Source: Acipenser ruthenus (lineage: Eukaryota; Chordata; Actinopteri; Acipenseriformes; Acipenseridae). Taken from it: a stretch of DNA of 64,000 bases. The stretch spans positions 13,102,589-13,166,588 of the forward strand of contig NC_081217.1 of assembly GCF_902713425.1 (NCBI RefSeq), in the 5' to 3' direction. The stretch's first letter is position 1; the number at the start of each line of letters is the position of its first letter. The notes under the pieces were generated by a model, which worked only from the letters and a program-made list of their open reading frames with translations, did not search any database and was not told the origin of the DNA. Of this stretch, positions 1 through 10,921 are shown piece after piece. The position numbers and the translations under genes are program-made.

Positions 1-1361
1 ATCAAAAGGATGTATCCAAATAAAAGCTCCCTCCTAAAACAATGGCAAAGCAGACACGTTTAAACAGCTACGTTTTACAAGGGTGATTTACTTAGATACA
101 AACAGTGGCTCTGACGGTTGCAACGGCCATGCAATACTCCACCATCTGAACCTACCCCAGACACAGCTCATTTAGTTTCAAAAGCCTGGCCTTTCATCCT
201 AGTTTGACTCCAGCACGGCTTCTGACCCGTCTTCCTGGATTCAGATGCAAAGCGATTGGCAGCATCATGTCCGCAACAACCTTTGACCCCATCCTCAAAG
301 ATCACCCTGATCTGAACTGCTTCCTGTTGCATTAAGGTTCTTGTAATAGGGCCAGGAGCCCTGTACATGAAAAGGGGGCAGGGAAAAGCCCTACCATAAA
401 TATATTTGTTTAGTTTAGTTTTGTTATTTAAAAAAAAAACAAATGTTTTTGTTTATTTTTAGAACGGGGTACCCCTCCGCCCCTGTGCAGTTTATTATTT
501 TGTATTATAATGTGTTTATTGTATTTGTGTATTGTGTTTGTTTTATTATTTGTATTTTGTGTTCTGGCAGAGTGATTCATTTGTTGCTAATCGGGAGATG
601 GTCACCTGCATATAAGCCTGCAGCTCTCTGCACTCGGGGTGGGTGTTCGGCAGAGTGAGCGAGCAAGTGGATTATAAACAAAACTAAAATATAAATTGGA
701 ACAGTGACAGAAACTGCCCAGCCGGACCTATTGTTGCAATGTTCCCAGATTATGAGGATCACACTTCATGATTAATGAGATGTCTCTAGATGGATTTTTG
801 ACAGCGCTGCCGTCGACACATTCAGTCTAAACAGGGGGAGTGAGGGGGGCTGATACTTATATTTCATAAAAAAATTCCAGCTGCTGACACTAAAAAAAGA
901 ATTGACACTAAAAAAAAGAATAGTAGCAGTTTATTTCCAGGGCCAGAAATGCATAATGAATTCCAGCTGGATACCACAGGAATAGCACCTGAAGGTCTTA
1001 TGCTCTGCAGTCATTTATTTTCAATTCAGCCCTGTTAATTCATGTGGAGTTAATTACCCGCTTTCATTCCACGTTCCTTTCTAACAAATGATGTTGATTA
1101 TGTTTATAAGTCAAGCCTTCCTGCATGAATTAACACTTCTCATTATGCAACCATTATTAAAGTGTTACCAAAATATCCAGCTTTAGCATGTTTAGCATGT
1201 TCCCTTGTGAACACAGGTCTCTCTGAATAAGCACATCTGCTCTCTTTTAGAACTTCACATTTATTTATTTCAGTACAAGATGTCTGCAAAAGCAAATTCC
1301 TGATTAAATGGTGAAATTAGATCAATAATAATAATTAAAGTTTATAAAATAAAAAGTATGG
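1..1361. other. Non-coding flank, no gene recognised
   Basis: I see no convincing gene here. Short open frames on both strands lack domains or codon structure. Around 460-760 there is a stretch with a TATA-like CATATAAG near 611 followed by a GC-richer segment and an A-rich tail. It looks like the promoter part of an old LTR or another dispersed repeat, but I could not find its ends. The rest is AT-rich intergenic sequence. Confidence 0.45.
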
Positions 1362-1879
1362 TGTGACAGGATGGCTCGGTGTGGTGAGGTTGATGACGTC
1401 ACGGACCATGAAGTAACTGAATCACGACAGTTGATGGGCGGGTGAAGCTGAGTGCAATAGCACTCAGCGTGTTTAATAAACAAACAAAATAAAAGATTCA
1501 AACAAAAACAACAAAACAGAAACCAAAGGGCACAAGGTCCAAACGAATGAACAAACAAACAAGTAAGTGTCATGCTGGATACTCCAGCATGTTTTAGCAA
1601 TTGTTTTTAAATGTCCTTCTTTCTCTCCACTCCTCGTACTCTCTACACTCAACAACCACAGAACGGACAGCTGCCGCTTCTTATACTCCGGCCAAGGGGT
1701 TAACTAGTTGTTAATTATCTTATTACCCCTCGGCCAGAGTCTGCACGCGTTTGGTAAGGATGCATGACTGTCAGCTACTTAAATAATCAGTAGCTGATCA
1801 GTCATGCATCCTCACGGGGGTTTTAAATATAATAAAAGATGCAGCGCTTTTATCCGTGTCGCAGGGACACTCCGCCACA
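1362..1879 (-). mobile_element. Solo LTR with 5-bp target duplication
   Basis: A 518-bp sequence has TG...CA ends (TGTGACAGG at one edge, CCGCCACA at the other) and is flanked on both sides by the 5-bp direct repeat TATGG (1357-1361 and 1880-1884). This is the structure left when an LTR element recombines between its two LTRs. Read on the minus strand it has a TATA box (GAGTATAAGAAG) upstream of a polyadenylation-like ATTAAA, so the minus strand is the likely transcribed strand. The family is Gypsy or retrovirus-like; no internal genes remain. The intact target duplication suggests a modest age. Confidence 0.75.
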
Positions 1880-4360
1880 TATGGTAATCAAATAATTAAA
1901 CAAAAAATGTGTGTTAAACAAGCTGAAACCTGTTCCTCGCTCAATCTGAAGTTTGTGTCTTTGATTAAGATATTTGCTCAACAAGCCAAATACCTGTAAA
2001 TATCTGTAACCCTTGACAATCCGGCAAGATAAAACCTGAAAGCGTCCTGGTGATTTAAAGGTTCAGTCTGCAGCCTGCAGGCTTTCTGGGCTGAATCAGT
2101 TTTAACACTTTCTCAAACAGTGGACCACAAAACAGATTCAAGTTCACACCACTTCACATAAATTAGTAACCAGAGAGAGACAGCAGAGTTTACTCACCCT
2201 AGCCTCGGGATAACTCATTAAAACAGTAGCAGAAATGCTGGAGAGCTGATAAAGTTTTACAGAAGCTATTGGTTCTGTGCAGGGTAATAACAAGCCGGAA
2301 TGGGGAGCGGGGGTCGGGAGACAGTGAGGGAGAGTGGAGAACAGAGGATATCCGGCACACTGGTCTCTATTCACAAAGCTTTCAGAACTGTTAAAGGATC
2401 GCTTTTTGAACAGTGCTTATTAACCATTCTCTTAGCCTGAACGGTGCTTTGATAATATAAATAAAGAAATAACAAACTGGTCTTTCTGAGGAAATACATC
2501 CTGGAGTATGCAGGGTTCCATGCAGGGTGTGGTCCTAAATTTGAAGGTTTCCAGAACACCACTAAAATATGAATGTTCTTTAAGAAGAAGTATTATACAA
2601 ATTCACATTTTATTTGTATACTGAACTTCTAGTCACACATTTAATAGGCAGTGCATTTATCTAATTTCTATAAGTATTTTCACAGTGTCGTTCTCCATCT
2701 TGTCAGAATGCTTTACTTTACGTTTCTGTGTGTCAGTGACAGAACAAGGATGTCTGAGCTGCCTATAGAAAATGGCAGACATGAAAGGCACAATGTTTTT
2801 AATATGACTTGAGGGGTTGACTAGCACTCCAATACGCTCAGAACAGGTGGACTGGACGCCATCTCTTCTGAAGCCTTCTGGCAGTCCTGATGAAAATCTT
2901 ACAACCTGATTGGCTCGCCTCAGTGATTTGAAAAGCAACCGAGAATACCTTAAACCGATTGAGGACACCTTACTCCAAATTAGTAAACTCTTATCATGAC
3001 AAACCACCCAAAACAGTTTTGAAAAAAGCACACAATTTTGCAGTGGCAACTACTATAGACAAGTACAAAATATTGCACCCTATTGACTTTATATTTCAGA
3101 CACTTCACTGCCAGGGAAAGGTGATCTGCTGCAACTATAGCTGAGCACAGACAAAAGTGGAGAGCTTATCAGATAGTTATGTGTAAGAGAGCATAAAGTA
3201 AGTAAGAAAGAGCCAATGATAGCTGCATCTCTAGATAAACCAAACACCCTTAGCTACCACTGTGCCACCTGAGCACTACCCTCTGAAAAAGTTTATTTTA
3301 TTAATAATGCAAGAAGAAGGGTAAACACATCTCCAACAGATTATTTTTCTCATAAACAGGTTTAAATGAGATCTTTCAGCATATCTGACACTGTTTTTAT
3401 TCTCCCCCCCATCACCTCCTTTGTGATGTTCTGGGTGGATCTCTCTTTCAGGTATATGATCATGACTTTGTGAAAACAGGAGGCTGTCTCGAGCCTCCTA
3501 TTTTTGAAGCGGCTGTGTTGTTTTGGGCTTTATTACAGTTTGCTTAACATTTGCGTTAGCTTGAACACATTTTAATTCAAATGTTGTTTTTGCTCCAAAC
3601 AGTAAATGTGTTCATGTCAATAACAATCCACCCTTTTGAGTTGATGTTCGACAGTCATGGCATTAAGATGTATTAGATTTATGATCCTCTTTCTGAAGAT
3701 AAAGAGTGTGTTCCTTGTTCTGATTTCATTGACTTGTGCAATAGATTCTCTGGTAGATTTCTCAGAGAAGTGCATTGCCCCCCTGGGTTCTGTCCGATAT
3801 GTTTATAGAGAAGCTGAGAAAGTCCCAAATGGATATGCCCTTATAAAAGCATACCACAGTAAAAAACAAAAAACACACAAAACAACTATTGTAAATGCAT
3901 AATAAAACCATGGGGAAAACTGCACAGAGAAACCTTTTTGAGGGTGGTGTGAAGTTATTTTTGTTACCTATGCAGATACAGTATATACTCTATCAGACAT
4001 CAGCTGTTACTTGAACCACAAGAGAATGATTATTCAGACTGGGAGGAATGATTATATTGACTGGGAGGAACTGCAATGGTCTTGAGTTCTGGATGTGTTT
4101 AACCACAGTAACAAACTAAGTTATTGTACTGCACTTTACAGTGCAGTAAACTGAAATGCAAACACTGGATCTGTGGTGCTCAAGATAGCATAACTGGAAA
4201 AGGCAGCAGTTAGTTTAAAGAAAAGCTCTGAGCAACCTGAATAAGTGTGTCGAATGGGCTTCTGTGTACAGAACAAGCCTGAGGAAAACACTCCCTCCAC
4301 AAGAGAAGAAAACTGGCAAGGCACCAGATCTTCATTTCCTTGTCTTCTTTCAATGCAAGC

Positions 4361-4395
4361 TACACTGATGAAGGCACTGGCCAAAACGTTTGTCC
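4361..4395 (+). ncRNA. Degenerate hammerhead-ribozyme-like motif
   Basis: The sequence reads CTGATGA, then a short hairpin (GGC-ACTG-GCC), then AAAAC where the hammerhead core needs GAAAC, then GTTT-GTC. The order CTGATGA / stem II / GAAAC / very short stem III / GTC matches the minimal type I hammerhead ribozymes known from Penelope-like elements. One core G is changed to A, so it should be inactive. No neighbouring Penelope coding sequence was found, so this is probably a terminal fragment of such an element. Confidence 0.35.
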
Positions 4396-5310
4396 ACTGT
4401 GCTTGACTTCTTAAGTTTATTCTAAGTGTACCTTCTTTAAACAAACTGTTTGGTTTGAAGGCTAGCAGTTTTTTAAAACAAAAATTAAAAAGGTCATCCA
4501 CTTCCAAAGTATTTATTTAGAAAACTATAGGAAGGCTGGAGACTACTAAACTTATATTTCATGATTGAACTCAAATGCTTCCCTGCCATCACTGTAGGAC
4601 AACAATCCTTAATTAATTGACAGGCAAGGGCTTAATTCCAGCTTAGATCATACAAAACAGATCACATTTTACCATGGTTAGGCAAGATTGGCAACATCTG
4701 TTTGGGAGAGGACCAGGAGGGGCTGAGTGATTGGGGCATCAGATCTTTAGTTGAATATTATTGAGGTTCATCCATCAAGCTTTGACAGGAAGCACCAGCC
4801 TGTACCCTGCTAAGAGATCATGCTACAATGTAAAGAAATTAAAATAAAAAAAAATAACATGAATACAAAGTGCACGTGTTGGAAAATTAGGAAAATATTT
4901 CTGTTGGATCTATGAGTCATTCATTAATGTGTTGATTTCAATACAAGAAAACCAAGTCTTTCCCTGCAATCTCATGTTTTTCATTCCAGCGCTCTGTGTG
5001 GCGCATTGTTTTATTCTGTACCTGTGCTGAAAGGTTACACGCTGTGCTCTTTATGCCACACAGCAGCTCTGTACCAGTTTCAAAAGATTGCCCAACTTTA
5101 ATGGCAGACACACTTAGCCATAACATGACACTGCAGACATGCAGAGCTGGTGCCAAGGAACAATGTGCTCCAGGTGAACTTTGCCTACTTGTTCTCGTCT
5201 GTGCACCTGGGAAGAAGACGGGGATGTGGGCTGCGATGCTCGTCTCTTGGCTTCAGGTTCGACCAACTCCCTCCCTGTAAGAAGTCCTGCAAAGAATCAA
5301 AGCCTTGCAA

Positions 5311-5427
5311 ATCCATGTATGGCAATGTAAGTTTACTGCTCTGCAGACATGCTGATCAATGTAAGGCAATGCAAGTTTACTGCTCTGCAGACATGCTGAT
5401 CCATGTATGGCAATGCAAGTTTATTGC
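5311..5427. repeat. 44-bp tandem repeat, about 2.7 copies
   Basis: The units begin at 5311, 5355 and 5399, each containing GGCAATG, AAGTTTA and CTGCAGACATGCTG; the last copy is partial. The copies differ at only a few positions. It is a short minisatellite with no coding sign. Confidence 0.8.
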
Positions 5428-6112
5428 AAACATGTTGTGCTGTTGTCACATGCTTTAACGCACCAAAGAGGTACAGAGCTGACCAGGTGATACTAAACCA
5501 AACACTTAACTATGTGTGCTAATGTTAACCCACCCGTTTTCCACACTTTCTACAGGTTCTTTTGAGATTCTGTGACACCGACCACCCTCCCAGATGATCA
5601 TCCAAGGACCAGAACACAGGAAAGGAAGCTTCAATGTTTATTCCTTTTCTATGCACTGCACCCTCAAGTGGTAGTTTTGTTTACAGCTAACGTCTTGCTA
5701 ATATGTGAACAAAGCCAGCATTCACTTTATTGATCACCATGTGGATTACCCGCTACTGGAACACAGATGGTTGTGTTAAAGATGTGAACAGACTTTCAAT
5801 GTACACATTTTAGAACTAAACGTTTGTTGAGATAGTTCAAGCGCTGTAGCAGTGTTTACCTATTTCATGGATGTTTGCCTTTTGCTCTTACTCTGGAAAA
5901 AGTAATACTAATAATAAAAAGTAGGCCAAACCATTTTTTGAGAACCGCATTTGGGAGAAAAACTAACAGTTTGGAAACACATTTGTAAAAGCATTGGATT
6001 CTATTGTGATGTTTCCGAACTGTTGAACGTTTCTCATTACATGCAGGTTTACTGGCTTGACAAAAAGGCGATTGACGAAAAGAATGCTGTCTCGATAGCA
6101 AAATCGTGTCAA

Positions 6113-6179
6113 GCTGAAATAGCTTAGTTGGGAGAGCGTTAGCCTGTAAAGGTCCCTGCTTCTATACCGGGTTTTTGCA
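6113..6179 (+). pseudogene. tRNA-Phe pseudogene (unit 1)
   Basis: The 5' half (GCTGAAATAGCTTAGTTGGG, then AGAGCGTTAG) and the 3' half are those of eukaryotic tRNA-Phe, but about seven bases of the anticodon arm including the GAA anticodon are gone, and the T-loop GGTTCGA is altered. At 67 nt it cannot form a cloverleaf. The same lesion is in every unit, so it predates the amplification. Confidence 0.75.
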
Positions 6180-6317
6180 AACAGCACGACTAGGTTTTTT
6201 TTCTTAATTATTTTTTTGAATTAAAAAAACAGCACATTTTTTCTTCAGTGTAATTGGAGGAAATAAAAACGTATTATAGTGCCATTTTCTAATGCGATTA
6301 AGAAATGCAAAAAGCAT

Positions 6318-6391
6318 CATCCCTGCGTGGGCTTGAAACACCAACATTTCGGTTAACAGTCGAACGTGCTAAGCGATTATGGTGTTTTATT
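6318..6391 (-). pseudogene. tRNA-Asn(GTT) pseudogene (unit 1)
   Basis: On the minus strand the core from the D-arm through the anticodon stem (TCGACTGTTAACCGAAA) and the 3' end (CCCACGCAGGGATG) match tRNA-Asn with anticodon GTT. The 5' acceptor strand and first part of the D-arm are replaced by AT-rich sequence and no longer pair, so it is a fossil gene. The same decay is present in units 2-4. Confidence 0.65.
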
Positions 6392-7169
6392 AGATAACAC
6401 CCTGGGAGCTCAACAGAACAGTGTGTATGCATATAGCTAAAATGGAAACCAAATATTTACGAATCAAATGGGAATCGTATTCAGATTTTAAGCACACATT
6501 TGATAGACGTCACAGTGCAAAGGAGGAAGGCAGGCAATGCAAATGAGGCAACTGGCTCGTACTTTAACTTGAACCCAATTAAGCTTTTAACCGCCTGCAG
6601 TCTGGAATGAGTTTGAAATGTTATTGTAACACCTCAATGGGCTACAGCAATTGCATTATATGAAAGTGCTCCTGTTTATTTGTCACCGGCACAGCTACCG
6701 GTGCCACTCAGAGTTGGAGGGAGACGGTCGGCCACTTGCCCATAAAACAATACTTTCAGGGATCGTTTCTATAGTGATTTGCTAGTGAAATGCGTTTTGA
6801 AAGTGTTTGGGCTCGCTACCCACGAGGAAGAGTGAGAGTGTTCGTATTTGAGCGTGAAGAAGACAGCGAGTGTTGTTTTTGGCTAACTGCTTGCTGTTAT
6901 TGATGACCACTCCAGTGTTCCTTAGGGGGCTGGAGGAAGCGGACACGTTCTGAGTGGGTATCTTACCAAAAGGTAAGAAAGACGAACTATAGTTGCAAAG
7001 CACTGCTGCTTTTTCGATGGTTGATTAAAACTACCAATCTGACGGAAAACACGGATCACATTAATTGTGATCGGTTTGATACAAATAGGCTTACATGACA
7101 GGCATTGTGTAGAGACAATGTCATATACACAGAAATGAACCCGGACAGTGTTTATTAAGGGCTGACTCA

Positions 7170-7350
7170 TTTAAATGTTCGAGAGATCTAGGTGTACTGG
7201 ACAAATATACTGGATTTTTTCCATGTCGTAATTGTGCCGCCTGTGATTATGCGTCTGAAACTAAGAATTTTACAAGCCATACAACGAAAAAAGAGTACAG
7301 TATCTCATAAGTGATGACCTGTGCTTCAACTGATGTCATTTATTTGATTT
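7170..7350 (+). pseudogene. Penelope-like endonuclease fragment, cut by deletion (unit 1)
   Basis: Contains the Cys-rich start (PCRNCAACD) of the GIY-YIG endonuclease domain seen more fully in units 2-4, then ends abruptly at the internal deletion junction of unit 1. Only the zinc-binding start remains. Confidence 0.6.
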
Positions 7351-7470
7351 GCTTCATGGCTGCTGCCAGAGCACTCGAGCATGTTCTGGCTAGCGTGAGC
7401 GGAATTAGCAGATAACAAGATCTACAAAATATCACATGCCAATAAAACATACCATAATTATGTTCATTTT

Positions 7471-7710
7471 TATTATTATTTGTTTAGCAGATGCCTTTAT
7501 CCAAGGCGACTCACAGAGACTAGGGTGTGTGAACTATGCATCAGCTGCAGAGTCACTTACAGTTACGTCTCGCCCGAAAGACGGAGCACAAGGACGTTAA
7601 GTGACTTGCTCAGGGTCACACAATAAGTCAGTGGCTGAATTGGGAATTGAACCGGGGGACCACCTGGTTACAAGCCTTTTTTCTATAACCACTAGACCAC
7701 ACAGCCTGCT
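7471..7710 (-). mobile_element. tRNA-derived SINE (unit 1)
   Basis: Read on the minus strand, a tRNA-like head (A box TGGTCTAGTGGTTATAG, B box GGTTCAATTCC) is followed by a body and a tail with the conserved fish motif CTGCTAA and an AAT-rich end. It lies at the same position in units 1-4. The related inverted locus near 46.28 kb lacks it, so it inserted after the direct and inverted copies separated and before amplification of the direct units. Confidence 0.75.
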
Positions 7711-7722
7711 ATAACAACAACA

Positions 7723-7795
7723 CACACCAGATGCGACTCGAACCCACAATCCCTGGCTTAAGAGGCTAGTGTCGTATCCATGAGGCCACAAGGGC
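7723..7795 (-). tRNA. tRNA-Arg-type gene, anticodon CTT (unit 1), probable pseudogene
   Basis: The body is that of tRNA-Arg(CCT): GTGGCCTCATGGATA, CTCTTAA anticodon loop, GGGTTCGAGTC T-arm. The loop reads C-T-CTT-A-A, so the anticodon is CTT (Lys codon AAG) instead of CCT. The acceptor stem has two mismatches and wobble pairs, so function is doubtful. Confidence 0.6.
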
Positions 7796-8582
7796 TGACA
7801 CGAAAAGCACATTTGGTAGTACTAAAGAAAGTGGGAACAATAGTATCGTGGTTTAATACATCATATCCAAGCCATCGATGGTGGTCAAACACAGCCGAGT
7901 GTTACATTGGGAAAGGGCCGTAATTGTCAGTAAGTATTTGAAATTCATGTGGGAAGATTTAAGATTGTGAAGAAGTTTAAATATGTTGCGTATTTGCGCA
8001 TTAGTAACCTTACACAATTAGGCTTTTGATTAATGCCACTTTCTTACGGACAGTAATCAAGGTGATGAGACAAGACCAGAGCCAATAAACCAATAATTTT
8101 CCTGTCCTTTCATTACCATACTCTAGTGTGCTTTTTCAGAATATGCGTGAATCCTGAAAACGTCTTGCTAATATGTGAACAAAGCCAGCATTCACTTTAT
8201 TGATCACCATGTGGATTAACCGCTATTGGAACACATATGATTGTGTTAAAGATGTTAATAGACTTTTAATGTACACGTTTTAGAGCTAAACGTTTGTTGA
8301 GACAATTCAAGCGCTGTAGCAGTGTTGAACTATTTCCTGGATGTTTGCCTTTTGCTCTTACTCTGGAAAAAGTAATACTAATAATAAAAAGTAGGCCAAA
8401 CCATTTTTTGAGAACCGCATTTGGGAGAAAAACTAACAGTTTGGAAACACATTTGTAAAAGCATTGGATTCTATTGTGATGTTTCCGAACTGTTGAACGT
8501 TTCTCATTACATGCAGGTTTACTGGCTTGACAAAAAGGCGATTGACGAAAAGAATGCTGTCTCGATAGCAAAATCGTGTCAA

Positions 8583-8649
8583 GCTGAAATAGCTTAGTTG
8601 GGAGAGCGTTAGCCTGTAAAGGTCCCTGCTTCTATACCGGGTTTTTGCA
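8583..8649 (+). pseudogene. tRNA-Phe pseudogene (unit 2)
   Basis: Same 67-nt anticodon-deleted tRNA-Phe relic as in unit 1, sequence essentially unchanged. Confidence 0.75.
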
Positions 8650-8787
8650 AACAGCACGACTAGGTTTTTTTTCTTAATTATTTTTTTGAATTAAAAAAAC
8701 AGCACATTTTTTCTTCAGTGTAATTGGAGGAAATAAAAACGTATTATAGTGCCATTTTCTAATGCGATTAAGAAATGCAAAAAGCAT

Positions 8788-8861
8788 CATCCCTGCGTGG
8801 GCTTGAAACACCAACATTTCGGTTAACAGTCGAACGTGCTAAGCGATTATGGTGTTTTATT
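8788..8861 (-). pseudogene. tRNA-Asn(GTT) pseudogene (unit 2)
   Basis: Same decayed tRNA-Asn as in unit 1: GTT anticodon stem-loop and 3' half kept, 5' acceptor strand lost. Confidence 0.65.
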
Positions 8862-9639
8862 AGATAACACCCTGGGAGCTCAACAGAACAGTGTGTATGC
8901 ATATAGCTAAAATGGAAACCAAATATTTACGAATCAAATGGGAATCGTATTCAGATTTTAAGCACACATTTGATAGACGTCACAGTGCAAAGGAGGAAGG
9001 CAGGCAATGCAAATGAGGCAACTGGCTCGTACTTTAACTTGAACCCAATTAAGCTTTTAACCGCCTGCAGTCTGGAATGAGTTTGAAATGTTATTGTAAC
9101 ACCTCAATGGGCTACAGCAATTGCATTATATGAAAGTGCTCCTGTTTATTTGTCACCGGCACAGCTACCGGTGCCACTCAGAGTTGGAGGGAGACGGTCG
9201 GCCACTTGCCCATAAAACAATACTTTCAGGGATCGTTTCTATAGTGATTTGCTGGTGAAATGCGTTTTGAAAGTGTTTGGGCTCGCTACCCACGAGGAAG
9301 AGTGAGAGTGTTCGTATTTGAGCGTGAAGAAGACAGCGAGTGTTGTTTTTGGCTAACTGCTTGCTGTTATTGATGACCGCTCCAGTGTTCCTTAGGGGGC
9401 TGGAGGAAGCGGACACGTTCTGAGTGGGTATCTTACCAAAAGGTAAGAAAGACGAACTATAGTTGCAAAGCACTGCTGCTTTTTCGATGGTTGATTAAAA
9501 CTACCAATCTGACGGAAAACACGGATCACATTAATTGTGATCGGTTTGATACAAATAGGCTTACATGACAGGCATTGTGTAGAGACAATGTCATATACAC
9601 AGAAATGAACCCGGACAGTGTTTATTAAGGGCTGACTCA

Positions 9640-10126
9640 TTTAAATGTTCGAGAGATCTAGGTGTACTGGACAAATATACTGGATTTTTTCCATGTCGTA
9701 ATTGTGCCGCCTGTGATTATGCGTCTGAAACTAAGAATTTTACAAGCCATACAACGAAAAAAGAGTACAGTATCTCATAAGTGATGACATGTGCTTCAAC
9801 TGATGTCATTTATTTGATTTCCTGTCCGTGCCATTTGCAAAATGTTGGTAAAACTACTAGACTCTTACGACTGCGCATTAATGAGCGAGCATAAAAGTTC
9901 AATTAGGAGAAAAGATATCCATTCACCACTAGCTAGACATTTTGTAGATGACAAACATTCCGTTTCAGATCTTAAAGACTGTGGCATACAAAAAATATTT
10001 CAAGCTCGAGGAGGTGATAATCTCGAACAAAAACTATTACAATGTGAATCCAAATAGATCTTCTATCTCCATACGGTAGAACCCGAGGGATTAAATGAAG
10101 AGCTAGGATTGTCATGTTTTCTGTGA
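9640..10126 (+). pseudogene. Penelope-like GIY-YIG endonuclease fragment (unit 2)
   Basis: The plus strand encodes the C-terminal endonuclease of a Penelope-like retroelement: a Cys-rich knuckle (PCRNCAACD, 9698-9724), then VIYLISCPCHLQNVGKTTR (the GIY-YIG core, with Y changed to N in QYVG), then EHKSSIRRKDIHSP, LARHFVDDKHSVSDL and a C-terminal GLNEELGLSCFL. The frame shifts once after RLRINE, and a TAG replaces the Trp codon of ESKWIF that the inverted copy still has. No reverse transcriptase lies upstream, so it is a 5'-truncated dead copy. It predates the array amplification. Confidence 0.7.
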
Positions 10127-10546
10127 TATAATGCGCAAGCATACTTGTCTTTCATAAGAGCTGAAAAGAAATGATAGCGCTTTGAGATAATGTCTGTTAC
10201 TGGCGGATTGTTTAGAAATGTACTCAATTATGTTCCAACTTTTTTGTCTACGAAACATATCTGTAACATTTATGTAATGCCTGTGTGTTTTTTTTTTCAT
10301 GAAGTTAATTTGCTAGCAGACTGTTCTGATTGGTTTCTAACCGTGAAGCGATCGCTCTGTTTGCCGTATATTTTCTTTCTGTAAGAGGAGTGTCCTTGTG
10401 ATCCCATATAGAATGCGACGAAACAGGTCGCCCTCCTTAATAGAAACAGAAAAATAAGTTCACGCACACACCAGGTGATTTACTGCAGCGTCAGACATTG
10501 GAGGTTCAGCAGTGTACTGCAGTGTTGTGCAGTGTTGTCGGGGTAA

Positions 10547-10628
10547 GTCAGGATGGCCGAGCGGTCTAAGGCGCTGCGTTCAGGTCACAGTCTCTCTGGA
10601 GGCGTGGGTTCGAATCCCACTTCTGACA
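10547..10628 (+). tRNA. tRNA-Leu(CAG) (unit 2)
   Basis: An 82-nt class II tRNA with A box TGGCCGAGCGGTCTAAGG, anticodon loop TTCAGGT (anticodon CAG), variable arm and B box GGTTCGAATCC. The acceptor stem GTCAGGA/TTCTGAC pairs with one G-U. One anticodon-stem pair (C opposite A) is mismatched in all three direct units, which lowers confidence in function. No T-run terminator lies within 30 nt downstream. It would decode CUG. Confidence 0.8.
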
Positions 10629-10921
10629 AATCTGTTTGTTCATTTATTTCTTAAAACGTCCACCGAATGCTTGGTAATTTGATTTGTTTTTCTTGTTAGT
10701 GTTCAAATCACAAGGTCGTTAAATGAGAGAATGTCACCGCAAGCCTTCACCTCACCACATACTTCACACTTTTAAACTGCCTCATTATGATGAGGCCTCT
10801 AATTATGCCTTTCCAGTACTTTGAATGTGTTATTGTTGTTTAACATTACATCTTGGTAGAACAAGCATAATGTCCGCAGGACTTATTTTCCTCGGGTTCT
10901 AGTAACAAGCTTTGAGTTTGT

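Larger units (their letters stand above)
1885..5689. other. Intergenic sequence, no gene recognised
   Basis: About 3.8 kb between the solo LTR and the tRNA array. Open frames here are short, overlap on both strands and show no domains. It holds a hammerhead-like motif near 4361 and a 44-bp tandem repeat near 5311. A CT-rich tract ending in a possible splice acceptor at 3400-3455 was considered, but no exon could be supported. Confidence 0.45.
5690..8173 (+). repeat. tRNA-array unit 1 (internally deleted)
   Basis: First copy of the tRNA-gene unit. It runs in the same order as units 2-4 until 7350, then jumps directly to sequence that lies about 1.64 kb further on in the other units. The missing part carries most of the Penelope fragment and the Leu, Ile and Ser tRNA genes. 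Left of about 5880 the sequence is closer to the diverged inverted copy at 29.2-29.3 kb than to units 2-4; right of that it is nearly identical to unit 2. This looks like a conversion or recombination mosaic. Confidence 0.85.

Noticed and set aside
168-368. Possible host exon on the minus strand
   Set aside because: There is a plausible acceptor upstream, but no recognisable domain, no donor in frame and no neighbouring exon.
10405-10440. Second hammerhead-like motif (GCGACGAAACAGGTCGCC) after the Penelope fragment
   Set aside because: Contains GAAAC and GTC but no CTGATGA upstream in any unit, including the inverted copy.
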